Part shown: piece after piece, positions 13,470 through 24,800 of the stretch
Numbering within the stretch: position 1 is the stretch's first letter
Layout: the number at the start of each line of letters is the position of its first letter
Assembly (NCBI GenBank): GCA_013423385.1
Contig: BLZA01000030.1
Coordinates: 372,001-436,000 of the forward strand
Origin: Naganishia liquefaciens
Taxonomy: Eukaryota; Basidiomycota; Tremellomycetes; Filobasidiales; Filobasidiaceae
Reading direction: 5' to 3'
Length of the DNA: 64,000 nucleotides
Made by a program: the position numbers and the translations under genes
The notes under the pieces: generated by a model
Told to the model about the DNA's origin: nothing
The model's input: only the letters and a program-made list of their open reading frames with translations
The model's database searches: none

Positions 13470-14042
13470 GCTGCGCATGTACAGAAAACGTTGTAAGACG
13501 AGACATTGCCCAGAGATAAAACTCAATGTATGCCATTGTCAGATGTGCATCAAATATGCAACATCAAGTCTTCCACGTCGAGCCCGCTAAGCTGATACAT
13601 TTCTCGTGGAGGAGCGCACAATAACTGACTCTCTTCCGTTTGACCTTTCTTCCGACCTTCGATTAATCTTTAGCAGTGCAGTTGCTCCTGGGCGTGTGAA
13701 CATTGACAGTGCCCGGTCCGTGATTCTTGCCTTTCGCAAGATCTCATACCCTCGTTGTCACGGCGAAGCCATGAATGAACTGACATGACATAGCATTGCA
13801 TACGACATGTATCAGAGTATAACAGATATACTGATATTCTACATGTCTTGTCCAAGTGGTCTTATCGACTTACCTGACCACTAAAAATGCACGTATTGTT
13901 GGTACCGACTATCCCAGAACGCCCTGTGAGGAAAACCTGAGTTGGTGGCACCCACGTCGAGTTGTGGAGCCTTGTATGTCAGTGGGTGCGGCCTTGGCGG
14001 AAGGATAAGCAGGTTATTGCGACGCCGAGATCCCAGAAAGAC
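13470..14042. other. Convergent 3' flanks of the RG-rich and kinase genes
   Basis: About 570 bases between convergent genes. A possible last kinase exon could lie near 13890-13960 (minus) if the GTAAGT at the stop is used as a donor. Nothing else seen. Confidence 0.35.
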
Positions 14043-16180
14043 TTACTCAAATGAGGCAGCCTTAATGAAGGGAGATTGCAGGGCATCCATCGCCTGGATT
14101 CGCCTCTTTGCATCCATCTGGAGCAATTGCTGAAGCAATTGTCTCATGTTTGCAGACGCGCTAACGATGAAGAGATTTGAGTAGGCATTGACTTTTCATG
14201 AATCAATCAAGACACTCACCCTCCGAACCTCCAGTCGTCTCTCAAAGCCAGAGTCTTTCGAGGCTGTATACACGACAATGCGGGCTTCGCGAGTTGTCCA
14301 CTCGAAGTCTGCACCCATTTGTCTTTCAGTGCCTGCCGGTATCTGAAATCCGATGGGTCCCAGCAAAGTCTAAAGATCCGCGTTAACTGATCAATTTCGT
14401 CGCTGCCTTGCAGCAGGACCTCGTGTAGGAATACCTCACTCAGGATGCATCTTTCTCCCAGGCATATCAGAATCACCTTGGTCATCATTTTTCATAAGTT
14501 CAAAACTCACCCTACGCTCCACATGTCCACCTCCGGACCGTATTCTACCTCTCCCATCAACAGTTCGGGCGCACGGTACCACATTGAGACAACCAAGTTC
14601 GTCATGTCTGTGGTGAAGTCTCGGTTTGGCAACTTTCGGGCTGACCCTAGGTCCGCAATCTTTAAATCTCCCGTCTTGCTGACGAGAAGATTGGCGGGCT
14701 TGAGATCTCTGTGTATGATTTGCTTCTGGAATCCGCCAATTCTGTCAGATACCATCTAAAGATCCTCCTCAAACTTACTCCATGCAAGTGTGCCAAGCCT
14801 TGGAGGAGCTGGCGCATAAGAGACTGAATCAAATGATTCGGCGTCTCCGCCAATGGATCCTTCAAGAACCGGTCCAGGTCCAGCTCTATCCTTGGGAACA
14901 CGAGCATGGATTCGACTAGTCCTAAAAATGTGTGAGCTCGGGAAGAGTACAATTGTAGCCAACTTACCCCTTGAAGTTCTCCGATGGATTACGTCGAGCA
15001 GGGGAATGACGTTTTTGTGGCTGACCTGTTTGAGGATCTCGATTTCCCTGTGAATCGAGCCAGACTGTAGAGAATGGTTGGGATCAAAACCGGCGCATTG
15101 GACCTTCGGCGGTGGCATCACTGCCAACACGTATACTGACAGCCGTTCTTTCCATCGCCTGCGCGCCGATGATAAGCCGCTTGATAGCCACAGGCCTGCC
15201 GCTCTTTTTCTGTACAGCTGCTACTACCGTACTAGAAATTAAATAGGCAATACTTGTCAGGCGTTTCCAATACTGGACAGTCTTCTCCTCACATACCTGA
15301 AGCTTCCTCCTCCAATGTCGTGCTCGAACTCGTAGTCATGGTTGGGGTCCCCAGAGAGCGCAGACACCATGCCGAGCCCCGCCGCATGATGAATGTCGTG
15401 CGGGCCAGAGAGATCCAAGGACCCCCCTTCTGGAGAAGCCTTCGGGAGGGAAAGCGACTCCTCATTAATTTCCGGGCTATCGACATGTGTCTGTTCATGT
15501 CCAATGATAATGGAGCTGTTCAAGCTTCCGCTTGCCCGAAGCTTTGGCTCATTGCAGACATCCACCCGATCAGAAAGCACCTGTCTCCCAACAGGGCTTT
15601 CCGGCAAGACTCGTGACTGGAGTTGAACCTCATTCACTATAGAAGGAGAAAGCCTTTCCAGGCTGTCCACTTTCTCGGATGGCATCTTGCTACTCTCTTG
15701 TTTAAGGCTTCCACCTTGTGTTATAGAGGCTGTTGTGGCATCATAATTCTGCTTCACTTTCTGTCGCTTCCGCGGACCAGATTGTGCTTCACCTGCTGAA
15801 CTTCCGTCCTGAGCACGTAGCCTTTTTCGAAAAGTGATTTGGCTGAGTCGAATCGCCGCTTGGATGGCTTGCACGCTGCGGTTCTGCTGAGAAGACATGT
15901 ATACTAAATGAGATGTGATGAATTGATCGAGATGGTCGAATGGACAGCGATAAAGAAATGACATAAGACCAAAAGGTAATACATGCCAGTCGGACATCAT
16001 TTCATGGATCCATCGATGATGATCGATTGCTTCGCCACGTTCGACTTCTAGCTCCTGATCGCGATTTTCCTGAAGCTGAAGGAACAATAGATTTGGTGAG
16101 ATTGATTGCAATGAGACTGATGGAAGTTGGAACTTCGCGGAGACTGAGCATTGTCTGTTGTTCGAGCTAGCTTGCCCCAT
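14043..16180 (-). CDS. CDK-like Ser/Thr protein kinase with long N-terminal extension
   Basis: A CMGC/CDK-type kinase. The long first exon (from the ATG at 16178-16180; an internal ATG at 15898 is equally possible) encodes a disordered region before the kinase domain. Splicing then gives the Gly loop DIGGGSFSTVVAAVQKK, the catalytic Lys in VAIKRL, a C-helix SIHREIEILKQVSHKN, the catalytic loop IIHRDLKPANLLV, ADLGSAR, WYRAPELLMG and VDMWSVG, and a final exon with DEIDQLTRIFRLCWDP. The domain ends at SPFIKAASFE with a TAA at 14043-14045. Two details are unusual: the Gly loop has Ser at its third Gly, and DFG is DLG. The closest subfamily is unclear (CDK10/11-like or Csk1-like). It is transcribed divergently from the BRCT gene, 155 bp apart if the longer start is used. 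Confidence 0.85.
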
Positions 16181-16335
16181 GCTCTAGGCAACAAGTCAAA
16201 TTGTTATCGTGTTCTTCGGCGGAAAGCGGAGGCCAAGAAGAAAGAGATGATATATAGCTGACATAGTTCGCTGCCTTTCCCTAATTCCCTTTTGCCGCAA
16301 TTTGAGGCGGAGGCCTTGTACATCTGGTCATTTTG

Positions 16336-17889
16336 ATGATGCACAGACAATCCACCGATTGGCAGCAGAAGTTTCTCCAAACTGAGCGGAGGCTCAAGAT
16401 TGTTGAAAGCGAGAAAGACAGAGCTCTGCAGCGTGTAGGTGATATGCAGAAGCATGCGCAGATGCTTCTCACAGGCACATCCCAGCTGAAGCGGGAAAAC
16501 AATGATTTGAAAGCCAGGTTGCAGGCTAGCCAGCAAGAGCTACGTGTCCTCAAGGAAAAGCGAGGTGCAACCTTCTCTCCGGTGCAGGAGCCACAACGTC
16601 TCCCACCCTTCCCTCTCCATCAGAGATCGCAGGACGGGGCCCGCTCCATGTTATCATCACACTCGGAAGAGATGTCAGATGTGAACATGGATGTTCAGCA
16701 TCGGGAGCGGTGTAACCACCAGAGCGAAAGCCCTGAGGTGATCGATGAAAGCGGAAGCTTTCAAGATGCCAATCATAAAGAGAATCATAATGAAGATTTG
16801 GAAGGGTACTCGGAGCAGCTCCTGGTAGAAGATGACGTTGCAGTGGAGGAGGAAGGCACCTCTGACGAGGGCTCGCTTCAAATAGTCACCGCTACCAACA
16901 AGTTGAACACCGAGACGCACGAGGACTTACTTAAGGTGAGCACGTTCCCGCCCCCTTCATTGTCAACGCGCCGTATTTGGTTTTGACTCAATGCGGTCTA
17001 CTCGGGGATAAGCAGCCCGAAAGTTTGGTATGATTACTGGTGCGCGTGCCAGAGACATGACAGTAAGTTCATAACATCGCTACTTTGTCGGTCATTGATA
17101 GAATCTTTCATAGCACCTGGTGTCGCTGGATGTCGCCGTTACGCCCAAACTTCTGGTGGCAATAGGCAAGGGAGCAGAAGTGTTACCCGTTGCTTGGCTC
17201 GAAAGCTGTGTTAGAAACAGGCAGCTGATGGGTAAGCCTTCAATGACTCCCTGCTTCTTGTGAGAGTAATGTCGGCCGTGCTGTAGACACAAAAGCCTTC
17301 GATGAATTGGAACAGGAGGGTCGGAAACAGCACTGGAGTCTGTGCGCGAGTATTGAGCGCTCTTGCGAGCTGCACCGCCTCCAAGGAGGGCTCTTTGCCA
17401 AGATGTCATTCCGTGTGGTAGGTCGATATGCGGACTTCATCAGACCGGCGCTGATGCAACATCTTCTAGACTCCCGAGGCGTTTCGCTCAATCGAAGAAT
17501 TGAGAGACGTCATACGGGCAGCGGGTGGACAGGTAATTCCCATTTTAACTTTAAGCTTTCCCTCTGACTGAAATGATACAAAGTGCTCAAAGTTCGATCC
17601 GGCTGAGCAGCTAGGACAAGACTCCCAAGAGACACTCACGGTCATCATCAGCTGCGAAGAAGATCTTTACTTCTTGAACGTAAGTAATCCTGTTCATCCG
17701 CCACCGATCCTGCCGTTCACGAACTGTTTTCGACCATGTCTTCCAGGATGGTGCCGTGGCCTAGTGAGTCTTTTTTTGCTTCTACTTTACAAAGCTCGTC
17801 TGCTTAATCACGTTCATAGTCTCGTTGCTTTTGTTTGGCGCTCGGTGCGCCTTGTGAAGATATACTGGGATTCAGATCGCTTATTGTAG
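16336..17889 (+). CDS. Coiled-coil protein with C-terminal tandem BRCT (MDC1/PTIP/Brc1-like)
   Basis: Tandem BRCT domains of this family bind phosphorylated proteins, often gamma-H2A at DNA breaks. Exon 1 encodes a coiled coil (DWQQKFLQTERRLKIVESEK onward) and an acidic linker. Spliced exons then give BRCT1 (RKFGMITGARARDMT, HLVSLDVAVTPKLLVAIGKG, VLPVAWLESCVRNRQLM) and BRCT2 (GGLFAKMSFRV joined to TPEAFRSIEELRDVIRAAGG, then TVIISCEEDLYFLN). In BRCT2, SCEEDLYF matches the SCENDLHL of MDC1/PTIP. The last exon ends FVWRSVRLVKIYWDSDRLL with a TAG at 17887-17889. There are at least five introns. No FHA domain is seen, unlike MDC1 and Mdb1. A DNA-damage role is inferred from the family. It shares a short divergent promoter with the CDK-like kinase. 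Confidence 0.82.
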
Positions 17890-18010
17890 TATATACCGGT
17901 ATCGCAAACTGAGTTCTTTGCAATCGCCTGTGGGAAAGTTACTGCTGCTTAAGTTCACAGGTCGCTGCTTGCCAAGATGGCAACTTGTCGTCACATGTAC
18001 TCGGTTTATC
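17890..18010. other. Short intergenic stretch
   Basis: Nothing recognisable; 3' flank of the BRCT gene leading into a dispersed repeat. Confidence 0.3.
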
Positions 18011-18175
18011 TTTTCAGCTACTGTACAACAATTTGGTTATTCAATTCCTAATCCTCCTTTCCCCGGCTGATCCTACTCGTTGTCCAAGTGAGCGAACATC
18101 TCGAGAAGGAGGGCGAGGGAGGCGTGTTGGCCTTCAGCAAGAGCTGGGCAGCAACGTGAGTTCTCTTACAACGTG
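18011..18175. repeat. Dispersed repeat, copy 1
   Basis: About 160 bases, starting TTTTCAGCTACTGTACAACA, are clearly similar (well over 80 percent by eye) to 29083-29243 in the same orientation, with small indels. The second copy lies inside the LTR element just before its 3' LTR, so this copy may be a scrap of a related element. Confidence 0.75.
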
Positions 18176-18320
18176 CTCAACGCCGTCAACTTGTTCTACC
18201 TTATCTCGCTCGTCTGGCACTCCTTCATGCCAGGAAAGACAGGCTCTCGGCTGAACGCTCCGGCCCATACGCTGCCTGACAAATTCACTGTCGACGTGTA
18301 GCCCGGACACAAAGTTCACA

Positions 18321-18466
18321 AATGAAATGAAATGAAATGAAATGAAATGAAATGAAATGAAATGAAATGAAATGAAATGAAATGAAATGAAATGAAATGA
18401 AATGAAATGAAATGAAATGAAATGAAATGAAATGAAATGAAATGAAATGAAATGAAATGAAATGAA
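18321..18466. repeat. Pentanucleotide microsatellite (AATGA) x 29
   Basis: Twenty-nine uninterrupted AATGA units, all identical (about 146 bp). The array begins about 33 bp downstream of the stop of the small minus-strand gene, so it would be transcribed as UCAUU repeats if its 3' UTR extends this far. Perfect units imply recent expansion. Confidence 0.97.
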
Positions 18467-18498
18467 CTTTTGTTCCCGTGCGGTACATCCACTCGTTC

Positions 18499-19102
18499 CT
18501 AAGCCCCCCTCCCCCCAGTTCCTGCCCCGTTTTCCTCCTTGTCCTTCTCTCGTCCACCCTTTTCCCTGTCCTCCTGCTCCTCATCGCTGCTGATATGACC
18601 GGGGCAAGTCAGCCTCGACATCCCCAAAGTTGAAGGTTTACTTACTCGAAGGCCGTGAGAACGGCGGTCTCGGCGGGAGGGACGGGGCTGATGTCGGCTT
18701 CGGCGGCGCCCAGGACGCTGTCCATCTTTCTGTGAAAGAAGGAAACGTTAGTATTAATGCTTCATTTCGACTGCACTTACTGTTGTTCTAACTCGGCAAC
18801 CCGTCTTGCCTCCACCAGCTGCGCTTGCAGCACCTGTCTCCTCGCCTCCGTCACCTTTATCTGACCTTCTAACTCCAAGCATCGCTCCACCGCCCGGACC
18901 AGGGCGGGCTCCATCGAGCCGCGGGGCTGCGCCGGCAGGTGGCGGGGTGGCGGGGCCCGTTTAACGTCGAGATCGGGCTGGCGGCGGCGGCGGCAGCGGC
19001 GCCGGACTTGCCTTGCCCACCGCGTCCCGCGCGTTGTCGGTACGGGTAGGGCTTGGACTTGGGAACGATCTTTTTGTCGGCCTTGTTTGAGTCTTTAGTC
19101 AT
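18499..19102 (-). CDS. Small coiled-coil/acidic protein of unknown function
   Basis: Not recognised. Two good introns mark a real gene: 18730-18780 (GTAAGT, perfect TACTAAC branch site, CAG) and a second near 18600-18656. From the ATG at 18912-18914 the product is about 100 residues: a coiled coil (MEPALVRAVERCLELEGQIK), a middle segment (KMDSVLGAAEADISPVPPAE) and an acidic tail (SDEEQEDREKGGREKDKEE), ending at TAG 18499-18501. A longer start at 19100-19102 gives a basic head (KADKKIVPKSKPYPYRQRAG), but that frame does not continue into the coiled coil. The switch falls in a GCC-repeat tract (about 18975-18998), suggesting a slip in the tract, a sequence error, or two separate frames. Confidence 0.6.
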
Positions 19103-21221
19103 AGCTGGTCGTGTCTGAACTTTCGGGATAGGGTCAGCGGGCGGGCCCAGAAGGCAAAAGGGCCTTGCATGTTTCATGTATATAACTATTTTGACAGCCC
19201 AGCCCAGCGACCGCGCTGTTTGTAAAGTCCAAATATGATTGGCCAACCGAAATGATGAACCCTCCTTTAAGGGGACTTCCATGGCGTTGAGATGCCTGGA
19301 ACGCCTGAAAAGGGGATATGGGGATATGGGGATATGAATGGACAATGCTAGGAACATGTGTTCAATGACGTGGCGCGTGTAAGCTACTGTTTGCATCCGT
19401 GTCCCCTCGGGCATCGGTTCGGCGAGGCGTGCCCTTGACAGCTGGACAGCCCTCCTTTCAGTCCGATCACCTCGCAGAACTCGCGGATCGCGAAGTAACG
19501 CGCGGATTACGAATCCGAGGAGACTGTCAGCGTCAATTTTGATTGGGCCAATTGACGAAAAGGCGCAGTCCTCCGCTAACACTTTGGCGCATATCAGGTG
19601 CCTCCGCTGCTAGCCGGTTCGAATCGCAAGTATATATTGCTAGTACATTAGTGTTCCTTTCAACATCCAGGATCTTACTCCTACCGCAAAGTGACACATC
19701 TGAGCGGCTTAGAACTTCCTTTCGCCTGGGACTGTTTTTCGATAAGGTCCAGACATCGCTCGCCCTCATCACTCAGGTGCACACGTCGCTCGCCCTTCTT
19801 TGATAAGTGATTGGCAGGTAGTGCTTGCCTATGTTTTGACACGTATTGTTTTACCTCGTGCATTTCGATCATCATGCAACGTATCCATCGTACAGACGAA
19901 CAAAGGGGTATTGGGTATGGCACGATTTCGGATTCTTCGGCTGGTCCGGACGGCGGCAACGTCACTGTACGAGCTCGAGGAACGATATCGGCTTCCCATG
20001 TTCAAGAGCAATTGTCTCCCGAACGTCCGGATGTCCACGTATCTTATAGAATGGCAATACAACAGGTGGAATCCGCAGAAGGACTCCCCAATCAAGAGAC
20101 TTTGCAGCGGCTGCGCTCGCTGGCGGATCTTATCCCGCAGGAAGGTGGATATACAACCTTGCCTAAGACAACATAGAATATTCGCTCCTGTTCACCCAAG
20201 GATTAAATAACGCCGCAAAGAGAGAACCATCTGCGTCTCTGGCGTCTATCAGGAAAATAAGGAAAATAAGGAACACATATGAGGGTGTAATCTGAGCTTG
20301 GGTCTGTGCTAGGGTTTAGTAAAGAGGGCCAAGATTGATCGGGGCAGTGACATAAATAAGGTGAAGTCGATGAGAAAATCTCGTTGCGAGAAAATATCTC
20401 TGATTTCGAAGGGAACACGCATGTGTGAGAGTCCTATCTGCAATAAATCACACCTACCAAAATGTATCGATCAAATATGAATTCAGGTAGACCTATGCCT
20501 CAGCGGGATGAGAAGGAGTAAAGCCGGCAGTGGTGTCGGAAAGGAAGCTTTAGGTCAATTGCACCGTTGAGCTATGTTGATGTGAACGGTTTTCAATCAA
20601 ACTGAATGATCCTGCAATGACTAGTGACAAGACATAAGATAGATCTATCCAACCCTTGTCTATTGATGTGTAGAGAGCGTGCTGATCCCAGGTGCGACAC
20701 GCTGGGAATAACTGCGACGCGCTGATATTCACTGCGACGCGCTGCGAGCCGCGGCGCGCTGATACTCACCCAAATGATTGTGTTAGCCCTTGTAACTTTG
20801 ACTAGTATACCTTTGCCTCTTAAAATAGCTATATAAGAAAAACAGATCCAGACTGACTTGTAATCTTATAGTTGGGAGGGGGGGGGGAAATTAGATCTTA
20901 TTGTTTGACGCGCAAGTTCAATACTTTGACTCAGGCTTTGCAAACCTTACGTCATCAGCATTGAAGCTCAAGCATAAGTTAGGCAGTTGCAAAGCAGGTG
21001 AGCATTACATAACCACTGCGTAGTCCCACTACTTGGCACGTTAGGATCCGGCTTGTACTTGAACTTAGTCATTTGACTTGTCAGCTATCGATCATAAGGT
21101 CGAGCTGCAGTCTGAACTGAGCGAGGACGGTTGGCCCTTAACATGATGCCACTTAACCTGGTGCCCAAATTTACAGTTTCATGGGTCGTCCAGTTGCGGG
21201 ATAATGAAAGATGATAAATAG
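19103..21221. other. Gene-poor stretch left of the LTR element
   Basis: About 2.1 kb. The longest plus-strand frame (19811-20176, 121 codons) has no recognisable feature or splice support. A short GC-rich degenerate repeat lies at about 20690-20770, and a run of about ten or more G at about 20876-20887. This flank shows no similarity to the Mutator-like remnant on the other side of the LTR element. Confidence 0.4.
20690..20770. repeat. Short degenerate tandem repeat (GCGACGCGCTG motif)
   Basis: Three to four imperfect units of about 20 bp, each containing GCGACGCGCTG or a close variant, in an otherwise AT-rich stretch. No function can be assigned. Confidence 0.6.
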
Positions 21222-21814
21222 TGTAAGAGTCTCGACTATCAGCTCACTGATACCTCGCCCGATAGTCTATTTAGGTCGACAAATGTGCTAGTTAGGTTTA
21301 TGGTTCGACTCTCAGATAGGTTTCTTATCACCCTTTTGTTGTAAACAAGTAGCTTGTCTACTTGGACTTGTAATCGATTCGCAACTGTCTTGACTATAGC
21401 TACCATTGTATAGCTCACATGCGCCTCTCCTATCCTTGTACCCGACGATGACAGCAATTGTGTCCTTTGTACCTATTATTAGTCACAAGTGACATAGGCT
21501 CTGTCGTGGACATAAGTTATGTCCATCGGATCCAAAGCTCAAGACATAATCTCTGCCTTTCTGCGGATTCGCCTCCCAAAGGTAGTATTGGGATATGCCT
21601 ATATACGGAGAGCCAAAGTTGTACCTTTTCATAGCCTCATGTCTATGGAATCACGCTTGATCTCACCTTATCGGTGGCAAGAGTCACTCTCCTCCCCTTC
21701 TGAGTTGGATAAGAAGCATAATTCTATTTGACTGGACCCACCAGAACCTCGTACTGTACTTAGTCGCATTATTCCATAGTGCTATCTAGTACAACGCTAT
21801 CTAGGTCTCTTACA
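21222..21814 (+). repeat. 5' LTR of the chromovirus
   Basis: A 593-bp LTR with the terminal inverted repeat TGTAAGAG/CTCTTACA and TG...CA ends. It matches the 3' LTR with about 6 differences over its last 576 bp and about 5 more in the first 17 bp. Confidence 0.93.
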
Positions 21815-24800
21815 TCTGGAACCCAATGTGGGGACAACAGTCAGTTCTTGTTCAACTCCAAGCCCGACACCGACAACGATTTCAACATCGACAGCGACGA
21901 CGACTTCGACTCCGACTACTTATTGATATCGACTTCGACCTCGACGATCACGTAGCTATCGATCTCATCCTCGACCTCACCTGCGACATCGACAACCACC
22001 ACCTCGCCACCGTTACACCTCTTTAGTCGGACGCGACTGAAGATCTTTTCCTCTTACAAACCGGTCATCAACATCGACGTTGATCTTTCCTTTGCATTGC
22101 TTAGGAACCCAAGAGCCCTATCACAGCCCAGTAGGACCTGAGGTGATCTATCACTATCGCCTAGTAGGACCTAGGATAGTTGATCCTGTCATCTAGTGCA
22201 TTGCCTATTTGACTTTGACCTTTCGACATCGACTTTGGCCAGTCATCGAAGGTCGACTAACATGCCGGCGCGCATGTCTAGAAGCACTCAAGCTGCTTCC
22301 ACCGGTCCCACTGTACCGGGTACCCCGACTCCAGCAACAATGCCCGAAGAAGTACCATCTTCGAGGTCCAACGACACTTTGTCCCCCGTCCCTGAACTTC
22401 CCTCGCGACTTCCCTCAGATCGTGCCCAAGTCGATCCCGAGCACATCAGACTTCCTGAACCTCGGATCGCAACAGCAGCTGAAGTTGAACGTTTGACCGA
22501 GATCATCCAGGGTCTTCAACAACAAGTCCAAAGCCTCCTGCCTGCCGCCTCCAACCGTACGGAACGACATGCTACCATCGACAGAGACACTGACTACCGC
22601 GAGCCGTCGTACGCTCCATCCAACTTTACCTCCGTACCTCACAAGCCAAAGATCAAGGCTTCAGACCTTCCCAAGTTTTACGGCAAAGATAATGAGGATG
22701 TTGATGAATGGATTGAGAAAGTCTCAGCCATCTTTGAATTCTCTGGAGTCCACGACTCTGATTTACTGCAACAGCTTCCCCTCATCCTTCAAGGCAATGC
22801 CTTGACTTGGCTCACTCAACTTGGAAAAGAACGACACTCCCCTCGAACTTGGAACGATTGGCAACAAGCTATCCGGAACGCTTTTTACCTGCCGAATCAT
22901 CGCGCCAATCTTAGACGACAGTGCCTTTACCGTACACTCCGAGTCAACGAGTCTTTCGGCGATTACTTCGCAGACAAGAAAAGACTTCAATCTTATGTAT
23001 TCCCCGAGTCGACTCCCGTCTATGAGTTGATCGAGGATATGATCGAAGGCATCCCACTTACGATGCAACCCCTTATCAAAGCCAACGTTTCTCGCTTCAC
23101 CACCCTTGAAGATTTCCGAAGAATCCTGATAGATCTCGAGCCGGGACTTCGAGGCAGGAAACCCCCTTCACACAATCGAAGTATCTCTATCTCCAGTTAC
23201 GAGAGGACCGATAAGAGGGATGGAACTACCACCTATTCTCAGAGCCGTGTAGTAAAGCCGACATCCACCTCTCAGTCTCTACTCTCGCCCAGTGCGTCGA
23301 ACGCCATGCCTCGAACAGATTGCTTCAACTGTGGAAGAAATCACTGGCGCAAAGATTGTCCCAACCCGCCTAAGCCTCGAGGTGACACACGAGGAGTCCC
23401 TATGACCCAGACTTCTACACGGCCATCCATTAGCGAGAGTAATCGTACTCCGATGAATGGAAATAAATGAAAACAGTTCTCCCGCACCACAAACTCCCTC
23501 AGGTCCCGTTCCAAAAGGAGGAGAAGTACTTCTAAGGCGCATGGCCCAGTTTTCGCTCCAGTGCCCGAGCAGTTGCCTTCAGTCCCTTTGCCGGACACGT
23601 CTCCCAGCACTCCAGCGAGCGAAGAAGAGGCAACGGCCTTACAGCCAGATGAAGTAACACTGAGCACAAGCATCGAAGACGACGCTTGGAGAGACAAGAC
23701 TCCCGCACTTGCGATGGGAGAATTCGGGCACCCCGGCGGTTTCAGTCTCCCCGTTTGTATCGACTCGGGCTTATCAATTTCTGTGATGGATCGGGACTTT
23801 GCATTGAAACACCTCCCTCACATCTCTCGAGCTCCTTGTAGCAGCTTCGAGCTTCAAGGACTTGGGAACGCTATAGTCACCGAAAGTCTCACTGTTTCAG
23901 TGCATTTTCGCAACATGTACACATCCACACATATTGCCCTGACAGTCAAGTTCTTTGTCACTAGTAACAACACCAGTGTCATTATAGGCAACGACGTCCT
24001 GGCCACTAAGAAGGCGAATCTCGATATGCACAACGGAGTTCTCACGTTCAAAGGTACACCAGGCAAGATTCACCTCACCTGTAGAATGCCTCCGGATATG
24101 ATGGATTTGCCGCTTGCACGAGTCAAACAAATCTGCACAATCGCCCCTCACCACATGGCCATTGTTCCCATTGAGCTCGACGGTCGTGTCGATACGGATT
24201 CGTACCTCATGGAATCATCCCCAGATTTTGAGTCTTCCTTTATGGTTGCCAGATCGGTAGGATGGACGAATTCGCCGGACAACGTAGCGCAGGTCATGAA
24301 CACCACCGATAACCCAGTTCATCTCGAAGTTGGCCAACCTATAGGTTATCTCTATCCTGCCAAGAGCTTGTTAAAGTTTCCCCCCGTGCAAATGTGTCGG
24401 TCAACAACCTACAACGGTCTCGTGGCGACGATCACGAATTCCGCAAAGTCCTGGAGGAATTCAACATCAATCCTGAGCTGAGCGCCTCCGAAAAGGACAC
24501 CATGCTCAAAGTACTTATGGAAAACAAACACGCCTTCGCGTATGGTTCTCGAAAACTCGGACAGACCAACTTGGTCAAAATGACTTTGGACACCGGCGCT
24601 GCTGCACCAATCTCTTCGCCACCTTACCATGCCTCGCCTAACGGCAGAAAAGTGATCGAGAAGACTATAGCAGAGCTCCTAACAGACGAGTCATAGAAGT
24701 GTCTGATTCTCCATGGGCGTCCCCAGCTATCCTAGTCCATCAGAAAGGCAAGGATCGATTCTGCATTGACTATCGCAAGATCAACACCGTTTTGAAGGCC

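Noticed and set aside
18285-18584. Minus-strand frame encoding repeated FISFH
   Set aside because: It is only the pentanucleotide array read in frame; the true C-terminal exon of the small gene is in another frame and ends at 18499.
19600-19640. GGTTCGAATC resembling a tRNA T-arm
   Set aside because: No D-arm, anticodon stem or pairing acceptor around it.
19811-20176. 121-codon plus-strand frame
   Set aside because: No recognisable domain, splice support or start context; it lies in repeat-rich, gene-poor DNA.
20203-21221. Remaining C-terminal part of the MULE on the left of the LTR element
   Set aside because: The left flank read on the minus strand in all frames shows no MULE-like sequence.
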